From Rhodocyclales bacterium (GTDB lineage: Bacteria; Pseudomonadota; Gammaproteobacteria; Burkholderiales; Rhodocyclaceae): a DNA stretch of 64,000 bases. The position numbers and the translations under genes are program-made. Below are positions 54,755 to 64,000 of this stretch, piece by piece. Position 1 is the stretch's first letter. The number at the start of each line of letters is the position of its first letter. Where the stretch lies: positions 1 through 64,000 of the forward strand of contig JACRJA010000062.1 of assembly GCA_016235745.1 (NCBI GenBank), given 5' to 3'. Below the pieces are notes generated by a model. That model did no database searches. It saw only the letters and a program-made list of their open reading frames with translations, and was not told where the DNA came from.

Positions 54755-57427
54755 ATGCCGACCCTGCCCGCCCCCTACGCCGAAACCCTCCGTTACAGCC
54801 CCTTTCTCGCGCGGCTGCTCGACTCCCGCCCCTGGCTCACGCCGCAGCTCGCCGCCACACTCGACTCCCCCATCGACCGCGAAGCGATGCAGGCGTTCCT
54901 CGCCGCCCCGCCCGGCCCGCTGCCGTTCGACCCCGACGAACGGCTGGAAGCCTCCCTGCGGCGGCTGCGCGCCCGGGTGCTCGCGCACGTCGCCCTGCGC
55001 GATCTGGCCGGCCGCGCCGAGCTCGACGAAGTCACCGCCACCATGACCACGCTGGCCGAAGTCACCCTGGAAGCAGCCCATGACCACGCCTTCGAACGCC
55101 TCATCGAACGCCACGGCCGTCCCCTCTCCCCCTCCGGCTGGGAACAGGAACTGCTCATCGTCGGCATGGGCAAGCTCGGCGGACGCGAACTCAACGTCTC
55201 ATCCGACATCGACCTCGTCTTCCTCTACCCCGAAGACGGAGACACCGCCGGCCCCAAGGTGCTCAGCAACTTCGAATTCTTCGAGCGGCTCGGCCGGCGC
55301 CTCATCCACCTCCTCTGCGCCCCCACCGCCGACGGCTTCGTCTTCCGCCTCGACATGCGCCTGCGCCCGCACGGAGACTCCGGCCCGCTCGTGTGCTCCT
55401 TCGACATGCTCGAAGACTACCTCCTCACCCAGGGACGGGAATGGGAGCGCTACGCCTGGATCAAAGGTCGGGTGCTGCGCGGCGAGCGCTGGCAGGAACT
55501 CGAAGCCCTGGTACGCCCCTTCGTCTTTCGCAAATACCTCGACTACGGCGCGATCGAGGCCATGCGCGCGCTGCACGCCCAGATCCGCCACGAAGTAAGG
55601 CGCCAGGACCGGCTCGACGACGTCAAGCTCGGCCCCGGCGGCATCCGCGAGATCGAATTCATCGCCCAGGCCCACCAGCTCATCCGCGGCGGACGCGACC
55701 CCGACCTGCAGCTCCGCCCCACGCGCCAGGTGCTGCGCCGGCTCGCCGAACGCGGCATCCTGCCCCAGGAAACCGCCACGGCGCTCGACGAAGCCTACGT
55801 CTTCCTGCGCCGCGTCGAACACCGCCTGCAATACTGGGAAGACGCCCAGACCCACCGCCTGCCGCGCGACGAGACGCAGCGCGCCCTGCTCGCCCAGGCC
55901 ATGGGCTACCCCGACTGGCCCGCCTTCGCGCGCGCACTCGAGCGCCACCGCGAGCGCGTCGCCGCCGAATTCACTCACCTCTTCGGGCGAGAAGAAGACA
56001 CCGGCCCCAGCGTGCCGGTGCTCGGCGCCGCCATCGACGAACTCGAACACGGCCTGCAAGCGCGCGGCTTCACCCGGCCCGCCGAACTCGCCCGGCGCAT
56101 CGACGCCTTTCGCACCTCGCCGCGCACCCGTGCGCTCACCGCCGCCGACCGCAGCCGGCTCGAAGCCCTGCTGCCGCGCGCCCTCGACATTGCCGCCGCG
56201 CACCCCAAGCGCGACGACGTGCTCGAACGGCTCCTCGAACTCTTCGAAGCCATCGGCCGGCGCAGCGCCTACCTCTCGCTGCTACAGGAATACCCGCAGG
56301 CGCTGCGCCGCGTGGCCGAGCTCGTCGGCGCAGCGCGTCAGGCCGCCACCTACCTCACGCGCCACCCCATCCTGCTCGACGAAATCCTCGACCAGCGCCA
56401 CCTCGACGAAGAACCCGACTGGAGCGCCTTCGCCCACGAACTCGAACGCCTGCTCGAAGCCCTCGAACCCGACGCCGAGCGCCAGATGGACCTGATGCGC
56501 GAGCACCACCACGCCCAGGCCTTCCGCCTGCTCATGCGCGACCTCGCCGGCCGGCTCACGGTCGAGCGCCTCTCGGACCACCTCTCGGCGCTCGCCGACA
56601 CCCTGCTCGAACTCAGCCTGCGCTACGTCTGGCGCAAGCTGCGCCGCCGCCACACCGACACCCCGCGCTTTGCCGTCATCGCTTACGGCAAACTCGGCAG
56701 CAAGGAACTGGGCTACGTCTCCGACCTCGACCTCGTCTACCTTTTCGACGACCCGCACCCCGAGGCGCTCGAAACCTACACCCGCACCGCCCAGCGCCTC
56801 AACACCTGGCTCTCCACGCGCACCGCCGCCGGCATCCTCTACGAAGTCGACCTGCGCCTGCGCCCCGACGGCGAAGCCGGGCTCCCAGTCACTCCCCTCG
56901 AAGGCTTCCACCGCTATCAACGCGAGCACGCCTGGACCTGGGAACACCAGGCGCTCACCCGCGCCCGCTTCTGCGCCGGCGACCCAGAGCTCGGCGCGCG
57001 CTTCGAAGCCATCCGCCGCGAAATCCTCTGCCTGCCGCGCGACCCCGCCAAGCTCAAGGAAGAAGTGCTCGCCATGCGGCAGAAGATGCGCGAAGCCCAC
57101 CCCGCCCGCCCCGGGCTCTTTCACCTCAAACACGACCCGGGAGGCCTCGTCGACGTCGAATTCCTCGTCCAATACCTCGTGCTCGCCCACGCCCACCAAC
57201 ACCCCGACCTCACTGCGAACACTGGTAACATCGCCCTGCTACGCTGTGCGGCACAGCTGGGCCTCATCGAGGCCACGCTCGCCCGGCAGGTCGCCGACGC
57301 CTACCGCGAACTGCGCCGGCTGCAGCACCGCCAGCGCCTCGACGAACTACCGGCCGTCGTTGCCGAAGGCGAAGCCGCAGCGCTGCGCGAACCCGTCCTC
57401 GCCCTGTGGCGGCAAATCTTCACCTGA
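54755..57427 (+). CDS. glnE: Glutamine synthetase adenylyltransferase/adenylyl-removase
   Basis: This 890-residue enzyme has two nucleotidyltransferase domains, each with its GXGKLGXXEL...D(I/L)DL motif: GMGKLGGRELNVSSDIDLVF near residue 135, and AYGKLGSKELGYVSDLDLVY near 650. PII-UTPase-like helical domains follow each. It adenylylates and deadenylylates glutamine synthetase in response to PII. I choose ATG 54755 because ATG 54710, in frame, would leave only 33 bp to the yhdP start; neither has a clear ribosome-binding site. The protein is slightly shorter than E. coli GlnE. Confidence 0.92.
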   Translation: MPTLPAPYAETLRYSPFLARLLDSRPWLTPQLAATLDSPIDREAMQAFLAAPPGPLPFDPDERLEASLRRLRARVLAHVALRDLAGRAELDEVTATMTTLAEVTLEAAHDHAFERLIERHGRPLSPSGWEQELLIVGMGKLGGRELNVSSDIDLVFLYPEDGDTAGPKVLSNFEFFERLGRRLIHLLCAPTADGFVFRLDMRLRPHGDSGPLVCSFDMLEDYLLTQGREWERYAWIKGRVLRGERWQELEALVRPFVFRKYLDYGAIEAMRALHAQIRHEVRRQDRLDDVKLGPGGIREIEFIAQAHQLIRGGRDPDLQLRPTRQVLRRLAERGILPQETATALDEAYVFLRRVEHRLQYWEDAQTHRLPRDETQRALLAQAMGYPDWPAFARALERHRERVAAEFTHLFGREEDTGPSVPVLGAAIDELEHGLQARGFTRPAELARRIDAFRTSPRTRALTAADRSRLEALLPRALDIAAAHPKRDDVLERLLELFEAIGRRSAYLSLLQEYPQALRRVAELVGAARQAATYLTRHPILLDEILDQRHLDEEPDWSAFAHELERLLEALEPDAERQMDLMREHHHAQAFRLLMRDLAGRLTVERLSDHLSALADTLLELSLRYVWRKLRRRHTDTPRFAVIAYGKLGSKELGYVSDLDLVYLFDDPHPEALETYTRTAQRLNTWLSTRTAAGILYEVDLRLRPDGEAGLPVTPLEGFHRYQREHAWTWEHQALTRARFCAGDPELGARFEAIRREILCLPRDPAKLKEEVLAMRQKMREAHPARPGLFHLKHDPGGLVDVEFLVQYLVLAHAHQHPDLTANTGNIALLRCAAQLGLIEATLARQVADAYRELRRLQHRQRLDELPAVVAEGEAAALREPVLALWRQIFT

Positions 57428-57443
57428 GGCACCAAGAACGGTC

Positions 57444-58937
57444 ATGACCATCGAAACCGAACTCAAGCTCGGCATCCGCCGAGGCGACCTTCCCCGCCTG
57501 CGGGCGCACCCTCTGCTCGCTGCGGCGCGTCACCACCCCCCGGTGCGCGTCGACAACACCTACTACGACACGGAAGACGAAGCCCTCGCGCGCCACGGCA
57601 TCGCCCTGCGCCTGCGCCGCATGGCGGGACGCAAACTCCTCACCATCAAGACCGCCGCCCCCAGCCGCGGCGGACTCTCCTCGCGCCAGGAATGGGAAGC
57701 CCCCTGGCCCGGTGCGTTCGACTTCGCCTTCGTAGCGGACGAAGCCATACGCGAGCGCCTGGAAAAAGTGCGCGAACGTCTGCAACCGCGCTTTCTCACC
57801 CGGTTTCGCCGCGAGATCTGGGAACTCCCCGCCGGCGAAGGACACATCGAGATCGCGCTCGACCTCGGCCGGCTGGAAGCCGGCACGGCACATCTTCCCC
57901 TCCACGAGCTCGAACTCGAAGCGCACGGCGTACCCGCCAGCGAACTGCTCACCCTCGCCCGGGCGCTGGCGCAAGACCTCTCCCTGTGGCCCGAGAACCG
58001 CAGCAAGGCCGAACGCGCCCAGCGCCTGGCCGCCGGCACCTGGGCCGCACCGGTCAAGGCCGCTGAAGTAGCGCTCGACCCCAAGGACGACCCTCTCACG
58101 GCGCTGCGCGCCCTCGCCGACGAAGTGCTCGCCCACTGGAGCGGCAACCTGGCGCTGCTGCCCTACCGCCACGACCCCGAATACCTGCACCAGATCCGCG
58201 TCGCCCTGCGCCGGCTGCGGGCGCTGCTGCAGATCTTCGAGCCGGTCACCGGTCCCGAATTCGCCAGCCAATGGCGCGAACGCCTCGGCGAGCTCGCCGC
58301 CGAACTCGGCCAGTTGCGCGACCTCGACGTGCTCCTCGACGAGCTGCTCGCCCCCGCCCTCGCACGCTGCCCCGTCGAACCCGAGGCCCTCGCCGAACTG
58401 GTCGCGCGGCTGTCCGCCGAGCGCGACAAACTGCGCCGCCGCAGCGGCCGCCTCGACCCCGGCCGCCACGGCCGGGTACTGCTCGACTTCCTCGCCGCGC
58501 TCGAAGCCCTGCCCGGCAACGCCCTCATCCGCGCAAGCGACCTGCGCCACTTCGCCCGCGACCGGCTCGAAGCGCTGCGCAAGAAAGCCCGCCGACGCCT
58601 CTCCGCCCACCTCGCTGACCCCTCCCCCGCCGCACGCCATCGGCTGCGCATCGCCCTCAAGAAACTGCGCTATGGGCTAGAATTCTTCCGCTCCCTGTGG
58701 CAGGGCAAGGCCACCGCCCGGGCGCTCGCCCGGCTCAAACGGGCGCTGGAAGTGCTCGGCCGCGCCCAAGACTGGCAAGCGGCGCAAGAAGCGCTCGCCC
58801 AGCGGCAAAAGCGCGATCCTGAAGAACGGCTCGCCGCCGCCGTGCTCCTTGCCTGGCACCACGAGCGCATCGCCCGCGACACCGCCGAGATCCTCGGCAA
58901 CCTCGAAGACTGGCTCGAAGACGACCTCACCGGATGA
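57444..58937 (+). CDS. CYTH and CHAD domain protein
   Basis: This 497-residue protein has an N-terminal CYTH triphosphate tunnel domain (ETELKLGI, LRLRRMAGRKLLTIK, ELELEAHG) and a C-terminal CHAD domain with two histidine-rich helix bundles (HQIRVALRRLRALLQIF and RHRLRIALKKLRYGLEFF). CYTH acts on triphosphate or inorganic polyphosphate, and CHAD binds polyphosphate, so this is likely a polyphosphate-associated phosphatase. It follows glnE by 16 bp and overlaps sixA by ATGA. Confidence 0.92.
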   Translation: MTIETELKLGIRRGDLPRLRAHPLLAAARHHPPVRVDNTYYDTEDEALARHGIALRLRRMAGRKLLTIKTAAPSRGGLSSRQEWEAPWPGAFDFAFVADEAIRERLEKVRERLQPRFLTRFRREIWELPAGEGHIEIALDLGRLEAGTAHLPLHELELEAHGVPASELLTLARALAQDLSLWPENRSKAERAQRLAAGTWAAPVKAAEVALDPKDDPLTALRALADEVLAHWSGNLALLPYRHDPEYLHQIRVALRRLRALLQIFEPVTGPEFASQWRERLGELAAELGQLRDLDVLLDELLAPALARCPVEPEALAELVARLSAERDKLRRRSGRLDPGRHGRVLLDFLAALEALPGNALIRASDLRHFARDRLEALRKKARRRLSAHLADPSPAARHRLRIALKKLRYGLEFFRSLWQGKATARALARLKRALEVLGRAQDWQAAQEALAQRQKRDPEERLAAAVLLAWHHERIARDTAEILGNLEDWLEDDLTG

Positions 58938-59398
58938 CGCACATGGACCTCCTTCTCTGGCGCCACGCCGAAGCCCAGGACGGGCACGACGACCTCGCCC
59001 GTCCCCTCACCGAACACGGCCACCGCCAGGCCAAGCGCCTCGCCCGCTGGCTGGAACGGCACGCCCCCGAAGACCTGCGCCGCTGCTGCAGCCCCGCGCG
59101 CCGCGCCCGTGAAACGCTCGAAGCCTGGACCAAGGACTACGAACCCCTGCCCGAAGCCGCCCCCGGCGCCACGCCCCTGGCCGTGCTCGCCGCCATCGGC
59201 TGGCCCGAGCTCGAACGCCCCACCCTCATCGTCGGCCACCAACCCACCCTCGGCGGCATCGCCGCGCTCGTCCTCGCCGGCCAGCACAGCACCTGGTCGA
59301 TCCGGCGCAGCGCCCTGTGGTGGTTCAAACGCCGCCAGCGCCACGGCCACGTCGAGACGGTGCTGCGCGTCGTGCTCGATGCGGAACTGCTCGACTGA
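58934..59398 (+). CDS. sixA: SixA-type phosphohistidine phosphatase
   Basis: This 154-residue histidine phosphatase has the RHG-type motif LLWRHAEAQ near the N terminus and VGHQPTLGG further on. SixA removes phosphate from phosphohistidine of HPt or PTS proteins. Its coupling to the CYTH-CHAD gene by ATGA overlap suggests a shared role in phosphate handling (inference). It is followed by two stem-loops. Confidence 0.9.
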   Translation: MTHMDLLLWRHAEAQDGHDDLARPLTEHGHRQAKRLARWLERHAPEDLRRCCSPARRARETLEAWTKDYEPLPEAAPGATPLAVLAAIGWPELERPTLIVGHQPTLGGIAALVLAGQHSTWSIRRSALWWFKRRQRHGHVETVLRVVLDAELLD

Positions 59399-59439
59399 AG
59401 CGCCATCCAAGGCATTACCAACCGGCGCTTCCCCCCTCA

Positions 59440-59465
59440 CCGCACCGTAGTCCTCTTCGGTGCGG
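59440..59465 (+). terminator. Hairpin after sixA
   Basis: CCGCACCG and CGGTGCGG form a perfect 8-bp stem with a 10-nt loop, followed within 5 nt by CCCCTTTTCCCC. It is a plausible terminator of the glnE-sixA transcript. Confidence 0.5.
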
Positions 59466-59487
59466 ACACCCCTTTTCCCCTCCCCTA

Positions 59488-59516
59488 TTGCGGCGCACCA
59501 ATCGCAGCATTACACT
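59488..59516 (+). promoter_or_regulatory. Promoter of the conserved gene at 59545
   Basis: TTGCGG at 59488-59493, a 17-bp spacer, and TACACT at 59511-59516 lie 28 bp upstream of the start codon. Confidence 0.55.
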
Positions 59517-59544
59517 TCTCTTTTTCCGGAAACAACGTGCAACG

Positions 59545-60483
59545 ATGGCCCTCGACAGCACCACTCCTCCGCCCAACGGCACGCGGCGCGTCATCGACGG
59601 CGTCGAACGGGTCTATTACGACGGCTACTGGATCAAGACCTACCCCATCCCCAAAGACACGATCCAGGCCAAGCGCACCCTCATCGCCGCCCTCACCCGG
59701 CGCCTCTTCAACCACGTCGAACACGGCCTCAACATCCCCGGCAAACGCCTCGACGAAGCCCGCGCCGCCTATCAGGCGGAAACCGACCCGCAGAAGAAGC
59801 GCGTCAAGGGCGCGATGCTCGCCGGCGCGCTCTTCAACCGCGCCACCGACATCTTCACCAAGCTCACCGAGCTCGAAGAGCTCGGCGTCAAGATCACCCC
59901 CAACAACGAACTGATGCGCGAATGCGGCCGCTGCCTGCAGGAAGCCCTCTCCCTGGGGCGGCTCGTATTGCACCGCAGCGGCGAAGAAGGAATCGACGAA
60001 CTCTGGGGCGAACCCTTCCGCGCCTTTTCCATCCCGATCGAAGACTTCTACGAGAGCCGCTACCTCAAGATCGCCTGGACCATGCGCGACATCGACCGGA
60101 TTGCTCAAGTCATGAGCCACACCATCGGCGCCCACCCCTTCTTCCAGGGCGTCACCCCCTACGTCGAAACCTATGCCCGCGCCGCCAAAGTCAAGACCGA
60201 AACGCTGCGCACCGACAAGGAAATCTTCGACGTCTGGGCCGACTTCGTCGTCGCCGGCGAGAGTCTCGCCAACTACAAACCCAAGCTTTCCACCCCCCCC
60301 TCACGCGACGAGCTGCTGCTCATCACCGATGGCGAACGCCTCATCCTCGACGGCAAGGAACTCATCGGCCACATCACCCGCGCCCGAACGCCCATGCCCA
60401 AGAGCACCCAGAACTACATCGCCCGCTGCGAGCACTTCGCCACGGGAGCGCTTGCCATCACCCGGCACCGGCTGGTGGCTTAA
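59545..60483 (+). CDS. Conserved hypothetical protein, soluble
   Basis: I do not recognise the family of this 312-residue protein. It has no signal peptide or membrane segment. The N-terminal part contains [15 protein letters not shown] and a basic helix-rich region ([20 protein letters not shown]). The middle part is helical with conserved-looking acidic and aromatic residues ([22 protein letters not shown]), and the end is positively charged. It has its own promoter, sits alone between sixA and the convergent mnmA, and overlaps the mnmA end by 4 bp. Codon use matches neighbours, so it looks native. Confidence 0.8.
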   Translation: MALDSTTPPPNGTRRVIDGVERVYYDGYWIKTYPIPKDTIQAKRTLIAALTRRLFNHVEHGLNIPGKRLDEARAAYQAETDPQKKRVKGAMLAGALFNRATDIFTKLTELEELGVKITPNNELMRECGRCLQEALSLGRLVLHRSGEEGIDELWGEPFRAFSIPIEDFYESRYLKIAWTMRDIDRIAQVMSHTIGAHPFFQGVTPYVETYARAAKVKTETLRTDKEIFDVWADFVVAGESLANYKPKLSTPPSRDELLLITDGERLILDGKELIGHITRARTPMPKSTQNYIARCEHFATGALAITRHRLVA

Positions 60484-61634
60484 CCCACCGTCTCGATGAT
60501 CCCCCCGCCCAGGCACACGCGCGACTCATACACCACCACGCTCTGCCCCGGCGTGAGCGCCCACTGCGGCTGGGCGAACACGATCTCGGCGCGCTCCCCT
60601 TCCACCCGCTCGATTTCGCAGGGCGCATCGGCAGAACGATAGCGGGGTTTGGCCGTATACACCCACTGCGTGTGCGGCGCCCGGCCCGAGATCCAGTGGC
60701 AGCGCACCGCCGTGAGCCGGTCGTGCCACAGCGCCGGGTGCGCCCGCCCCTGCACCACGTAGAGCACGTTCGCGGCCACGTCCTTGGCCGCCACGTACCA
60801 CGCCTCGTGTTCCGAAGGATCCTCGCCGCCCTTGACCCCGCCGATGCCCAAGCCCTTGCGTTGCCCCAGCGTGTAGTACATCACCCCCTGGTGCGTGCCC
60901 AGCACGCGCCCGTCGTCGAGCGAGCGGATCTCACCCGGGCGCGCCGGCAGGTAGCGCTGCAAGAACTCGCGAAACGGCCGCTCGCCGATGAAACAGATCC
61001 CCGTCGAATCCTTCTTCTCCGCCACCGGCAGCTCCAGCGCCCGCGCGATCCCGCGCACCTCGCGCTTGTAGAGCCGCCCCAGCGGAAACATCGAACGCGA
61101 AAGCTGCGCCTGATCGAGCCGGTAGAGAAAATAGCTCTGATCCTTCGTGCCGTCTTCGGCCTTCAAGAGCTGATACGTCACGCCCTCCTCGTCCTCCCAG
61201 CGCCGCACCTGCGCGTAATGCCCCGTGGCGATGCGCTCGGCCCCCAGCGCCATGGCGTGATCGAGGAAACAGGCGAACTTGATCTCGGCGTTGCACAGCA
61301 CATCCGGATTGGGCGTGCGCCCCGCGGCGTATTCGGCAAGAAATTCGGAGAAGACCCGCTCCTTGTACTCCTTGGCGAAATTGACGACTTCCAGCTCGAT
61401 GCCCAGCAGATCGCACACGCTCACCACGTCGATCAGGTCCTGCCGGGTAGAGCAATACGCCTCATCGTCATCGTCCTCCCAGTTCTTCATGAACACGCCC
61501 GTCACGCGCCAGCCGCGCTCCTTCAGAAGCCAGGCCGCCACCGAGGAATCCACCCCGCCCGAGAGCCCCACCACCACGTGGCGCCCCTCGCCCGGCTCGA
61601 CGCCGATCGCGTTCCAATCGAGTTCCCCCATCAT
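60480..61634 (-). CDS. mnmA: tRNA 2-thiouridylase MnmA
   Basis: This 384-residue enzyme puts sulfur on the wobble uridine of tRNA-Lys, tRNA-Glu and tRNA-Gln. The ATP-PP loop is [17 protein letters not shown]; the catalytic cysteines are in [12 protein letters not shown] and [12 protein letters not shown], and GHYAQVRR precedes the insert domain. The N terminus is about 15 residues longer than the shortest homologues. It lies 7 bp after the Nudix gene. Confidence 0.95.
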   Translation of the reverse strand: MMGELDWNAIGVEPGEGRHVVVGLSGGVDSSVAAWLLKERGWRVTGVFMKNWEDDDDEAYCSTRQDLIDVVSVCDLLGIELEVVNFAKEYKERVFSEFLAEYAAGRTPNPDVLCNAEIKFACFLDHAMALGAERIATGHYAQVRRWEDEEGVTYQLLKAEDGTKDQSYFLYRLDQAQLSRSMFPLGRLYKREVRGIARALELPVAEKKDSTGICFIGERPFREFLQRYLPARPGEIRSLDDGRVLGTHQGVMYYTLGQRKGLGIGGVKGGEDPSEHEAWYVAAKDVAANVLYVVQGRAHPALWHDRLTAVRCHWISGRAPHTQWVYTAKPRYRSADAPCEIERVEGERAEIVFAQPQWALTPGQSVVVYESRVCLGGGIIETVG

Positions 61635-61641
61635 GACTCCT

Positions 61642-62103
61642 TCAGCCCGCCAGATGGCGGATCAGATCCAGACTGTAACGCCGCCCCTCGCGCCAGTCGC
61701 GCACGCAGGCAAGCACCATGGGACTGCGCAGGCGCCCCTCGCGAGCCGCCGCCTCCACCTCCTCGGGCGCAAGCCACAGCGTGCGCAGAATCCCCTCATC
61801 GAGCGCACGCCCGGGCTCCTCGCCCGTCACCTTGCCGGAAAAGGCAAAGCGCAGATAAGTGAGCGCCCCGTCGGGCCGCGTCCAGTGATACACCCCCACC
61901 ACGGCATTGGGCGCGAAGCGCAGGCGCGACTCCTCCAGCGTCTCGCGCACCACCGCCTCGACGAGCGACTCCCCCGGCTCCCAATGCCCGGCCGGCTGGT
62001 TCAAACGCACGCCAGACTCCGTCTCTTCCTCGACGAACAAAAAGCGCCCCTCGCGCTCGATCACCGCCGCCACCGTCACGTGCGGCCGCCACACCTCACC
62101 CAT
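61642..62103 (-). CDS. NudJ-like Nudix hydrolase
   Basis: This 153-residue Nudix protein has the box [21 protein letters not shown] and the framing [18 protein letters not shown] and [11 protein letters not shown], which resemble NudJ phosphatases of HMP-PP and nucleotides. In many proteobacteria such a gene precedes mnmA, as here. A perfect TATAAT -10 lies 30 bp upstream. Confidence 0.88.
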   Translation of the reverse strand: MGEVWRPHVTVAAVIEREGRFLFVEEETESGVRLNQPAGHWEPGESLVEAVVRETLEESRLRFAPNAVVGVYHWTRPDGALTYLRFAFSGKVTGEEPGRALDEGILRTLWLAPEEVEAAAREGRLRSPMVLACVRDWREGRRYSLDLIRHLAG

Positions 62104-62132
62104 CGCACGCCTCTGCCTTTGCCGAAAAAAGC

Positions 62133-62138
62133 ATTATA
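62133..62138 (-). promoter_or_regulatory. -10 element of nudix-mnmA
   Basis: A perfect TATAAT on the minus strand lies 30 bp before the Nudix start. The -35 position is a poor match to consensus. The rest of the 262-bp divergent gap shows no gene that I can support. Confidence 0.5.
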
Positions 62139-62352
62139 AGACCGGCGAAGCAGCCTGAGGTTCGCCGCCGCGCGTGCGGCCCTGCGCGCACAAGGGCAAC
62201 GAAGGACAGGGCGCCCGCCAGGTCGCGCCCTTCCGTCAGGCGTACGCCCCAGGCCCCGGACGATCGCCTCGATCCACGGCGTCGCGCATCATTCAGGGAT
62301 CGCGCGGCGATGGGCGCGCGTGAATTTTCCCTCCCACTGCGCCCCGCCGTAG

Positions 62353-62358
62353 TATGAT
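62353..62358 (+). promoter_or_regulatory. -10 element close to the rbgA start
   Basis: TATGAT lies only 7 bp before the ATG at 62366. Transcription would start at or next to the start codon, so the mRNA may be leaderless or nearly so. No -35 match is clear. Confidence 0.35.
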
Positions 62359-62365
62359 TGGCGCC

Positions 62366-63277
62366 ATGCCCATCCAATGGTTTCCCGGCCACATGCACGC
62401 GGCGCGGCGCAAGCTCGAAGAGACGCTTGCCGACGTCGACGTGCTCATCGAAGTGCTCGACGCGCGCATTCCCGCGGCCAGCCGCAATCCCCTGCTCGAG
62501 ACGCTGCGCCGCAGCCGGCAGCGCCCCTGCCTGAAGCTGCTCAACAAGGCCGACCTCGCCGACCCAGCCCGCACCGCCGAATGGATCGCTGCCTTCGAGC
62601 GCGAAGAGGGCGTGCGCGCGCTCGCCGTCTGCGCCAAGAATCCAGCCGACGTGCGCCGTATCCTGCCCGCCTGCGAGCGGCTCGCGCCGCACCGCAGCGC
62701 GCCGACCAAACCGCTGCGGCTGATGATCGCCGGCATCCCCAACGTCGGCAAATCCACGCTCCTCAACGCCCTGGTCGGGCGCAAGGCCGCCAAGGTCGGC
62801 GACGAGCCGGCGGTGACCAAGAGCGTGCAGCGCTACGATCTGCCCGGGCTGCGCAGCATCACCGACACCCCCGGCCTGATGTGGCCCAAGATCGAATTCG
62901 ACGCCGATGGCTACCTCCTGGCCGCCTGCCACGCCATTGGCCGCAACGCCGTGGCCGAGGAAGAAGTGGCGGCCTTCCTTGCCGAGACCCTGCTCGCCCA
63001 AGGCTACGCCGAACGGCTCATCGCCCGCTACCGCTTCGATCCCACGGGACTGAGCGGCGCAGAGATCGTCGAAGCCATCGGCGAGCGGCGCGGCTGCCGG
63101 CGCAAGGGCGGCGAGCTCGACCGGGAAAAGGCGGCCAACATCCTCCTGCAGGATTTCCGCGAGGGCAAACTCGGCCCCCTCAGCCTCGAGACCCCCGCCT
63201 CGCGCGCCGCCATGATCGCCGCGCACGAGGCGGCACAGCTTGCCGACGACGACGCGCCTCAGCCGACCAGCCGATAA
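62366..63277 (+). CDS. rbgA: Circularly permuted ribosome biogenesis GTPase (RbgA/YlqF)
   Basis: This 303-residue GTPase has motifs in the permuted order G4 (LNKADLAD), G1 (GIPNVGKSTLLNAL), G3 (TDTPGLMWP). It opens PIQWFPGHMHAARR, diagnostic of YlqF/RbgA, which matures the large ribosomal subunit. The start at ATG 62366 gives this opening; ATG 62354 lies within the -10 element. The end overlaps the convergent tonB-like gene by 19 bp. Confidence 0.9.
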   Translation: MPIQWFPGHMHAARRKLEETLADVDVLIEVLDARIPAASRNPLLETLRRSRQRPCLKLLNKADLADPARTAEWIAAFEREEGVRALAVCAKNPADVRRILPACERLAPHRSAPTKPLRLMIAGIPNVGKSTLLNALVGRKAAKVGDEPAVTKSVQRYDLPGLRSITDTPGLMWPKIEFDADGYLLAACHAIGRNAVAEEEVAAFLAETLLAQGYAERLIARYRFDPTGLSGAEIVEAIGERRGCRRKGGELDREKAANILLQDFREGKLGPLSLETPASRAAMIAAHEAAQLADDDAPQPTSR

Positions 63278-64000
63278 CCGATCGGCACTGTCAATCCTCC
63301 TTGGGCGCACACGGCCGCGTCCCCCTCGAGCGCCGCGACCCCCTCGCGCACGAGCGCGAGCGCCGCCTCGTCGAGCCAAGGCGCACCGGAGGAACGCTCG
63401 AGCTGCACGAGCGCCTTCCCTTCTACGCAGGCAAGCCGCACCCACGCGGTCCCCTCCACGCCGAGGCGCCGCGCTTTGGACGGATACACCTTGTGCGCCT
63501 CGAGCCAGGCACGCAGCCGCTCGGACCAGGGCGCCCCGCCCCGGGAAGCGGCGCCCACGCCCTCCCCTTCTCCGGCGCTTCCGGCAGACGGCCCGACACC
63601 CCCCTCCCTGCGCCCGTCCACAGCCGCCCCATCGCCCATCGCAACGGCAGGCTCGGCGCCGCGCCCCGCGCCCGCTTCCGGCGAAAACGCCTGCAACGGA
63701 GGATGTTCCTTCTCGCCGACCGGTTCCACCTTGGGCGCGGGCATCGCCTCCGCCGGGGCGACCCGCCTCTCGGGCGAAGACTGGCGCTGCAGCGTCACCG
63801 GCTTGGCTCGCGGCGCAGCCGTCTCCCGGACGGGAGCAGGCGCCGCCGGCCGAGGCGGGGGCAGGTGCGGCAAACCCTCGGCCGGCGGTTCGGAAACGGG
63901 CGCCGCGCGCCTACCCCCCCCTCCTGCCGCCTCGCCCGAATCCGCAGCCTCCTCCAGCGGCCCGATCAAGCTCACGGCAAAAGGCGGCGGCTCACGCGGC
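63259..64000 (-). CDS. TonB-like energy transducer, N-terminus beyond window
   Basis: About 247 residues are visible, and the frame stays open to the window edge, so the N-terminal membrane anchor is missing. The visible part is a long Pro-, Ala- and Glu-rich linker followed by a TonB C-terminal domain (LRAWLEAHKVYPSKARRLGVEG, VRLACVEG, APWLDEAAL). TonB carries proton-motive energy from the inner membrane to outer-membrane receptors. TonB-like assembly proteins share the domain, so the exact partner is unknown. The ExbB and ExbD genes may lie beyond the edge. Confidence 0.85.
   Translation of the reverse strand, partial: PREPPPFAVSLIGPLEEAADSGEAAGGGGRRAAPVSEPPAEGLPHLPPPRPAAPAPVRETAAPRAKPVTLQRQSSPERRVAPAEAMPAPKVEPVGEKEHPPLQAFSPEAGAGRGAEPAVAMGDGAAVDGRREGGVGPSAGSAGEGEGVGAASRGGAPWSERLRAWLEAHKVYPSKARRLGVEGTAWVRLACVEGKALVQLERSSGAPWLDEAALALVREGVAALEGDAAVCAQGGLTVPIGYRLVG

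Overview
The window is about 64 kb of a GC-rich proteobacterial chromosome. The gene neighbourhoods dapF-DUF484-xerC and yhdP-nitrilase-tldD, a Nudix-ThiE fusion, a MaoC-phosphotransacetylase fusion and lutABC beside glcDEF together suggest a betaproteobacterium, perhaps Hydrogenophilales or Rhodocyclales. That placement is an inference from gene content. Coding is dense, and many neighbours share ATGA or TGATG stop-start overlaps. I saw no rRNA or tRNA genes and no CRISPR array.

Region 1 (1-8862, minus strand) is an accessory block: a TnpB gene cut by the window edge, then an apparent defence operon reading SNF2-type helicase with DUF3883, DUF1156 adenine methylase, RecF/OLD-like ATPase, and a small PD-(D/E)XK-like protein. 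The operon begins 20 bp behind the housekeeping Nudix-ThiE gene. Between helicase and methylase lie a stub of a NYN-domain gene and a cluster of hairpins and 60-bp-spaced repeats.

Region 2 (8883-31678) is core metabolism and maintenance: DUF815 ATPase, MltA, a Rieske oxygenase, RlmI, XerC, DUF484 and DapF. Next come a glycolate oxidase operon (glcF, glcE, an unannotated 44-residue membrane protein, glcD, and a GntR regulator), a dynamin-like GTPase, MutM, AzlCD and YgiQ. A divergent lutABC lactate operon and a YghU-type glutathione transferase follow.

Region 3 (31735-38882, minus strand) is a two-gene island with visibly lower GC. One protein is 1044 residues and matches no family I recognise. 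The other is 1338 residues, a superfamily 2-like helicase with a possible degenerate nuclease motif near its N terminus. The genes overlap by ATGA and have their own promoter with an inverted repeat in its spacer. This is the best candidate for an undescribed system.

Region 4 (39195-64000) returns to core genes: old yellow enzyme, GlmS/GlmU, a MaoC-Pta fusion with AckA, ProS, a lytic transglycosylase, TldD, nitrilase, YhdP, GlnE, a CYTH-CHAD protein, SixA, a conserved unknown, MnmA, a Nudix hydrolase, RbgA, and a TonB-like protein cut by the window edge. Two inverted 143-bp copies of a MITE-like element with 13-bp terminal repeats bracket the transglycosylase and tldD. One copy supplies the last codons and stop of the nitrilase gene. 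A short relic of the same element lies after mltA.
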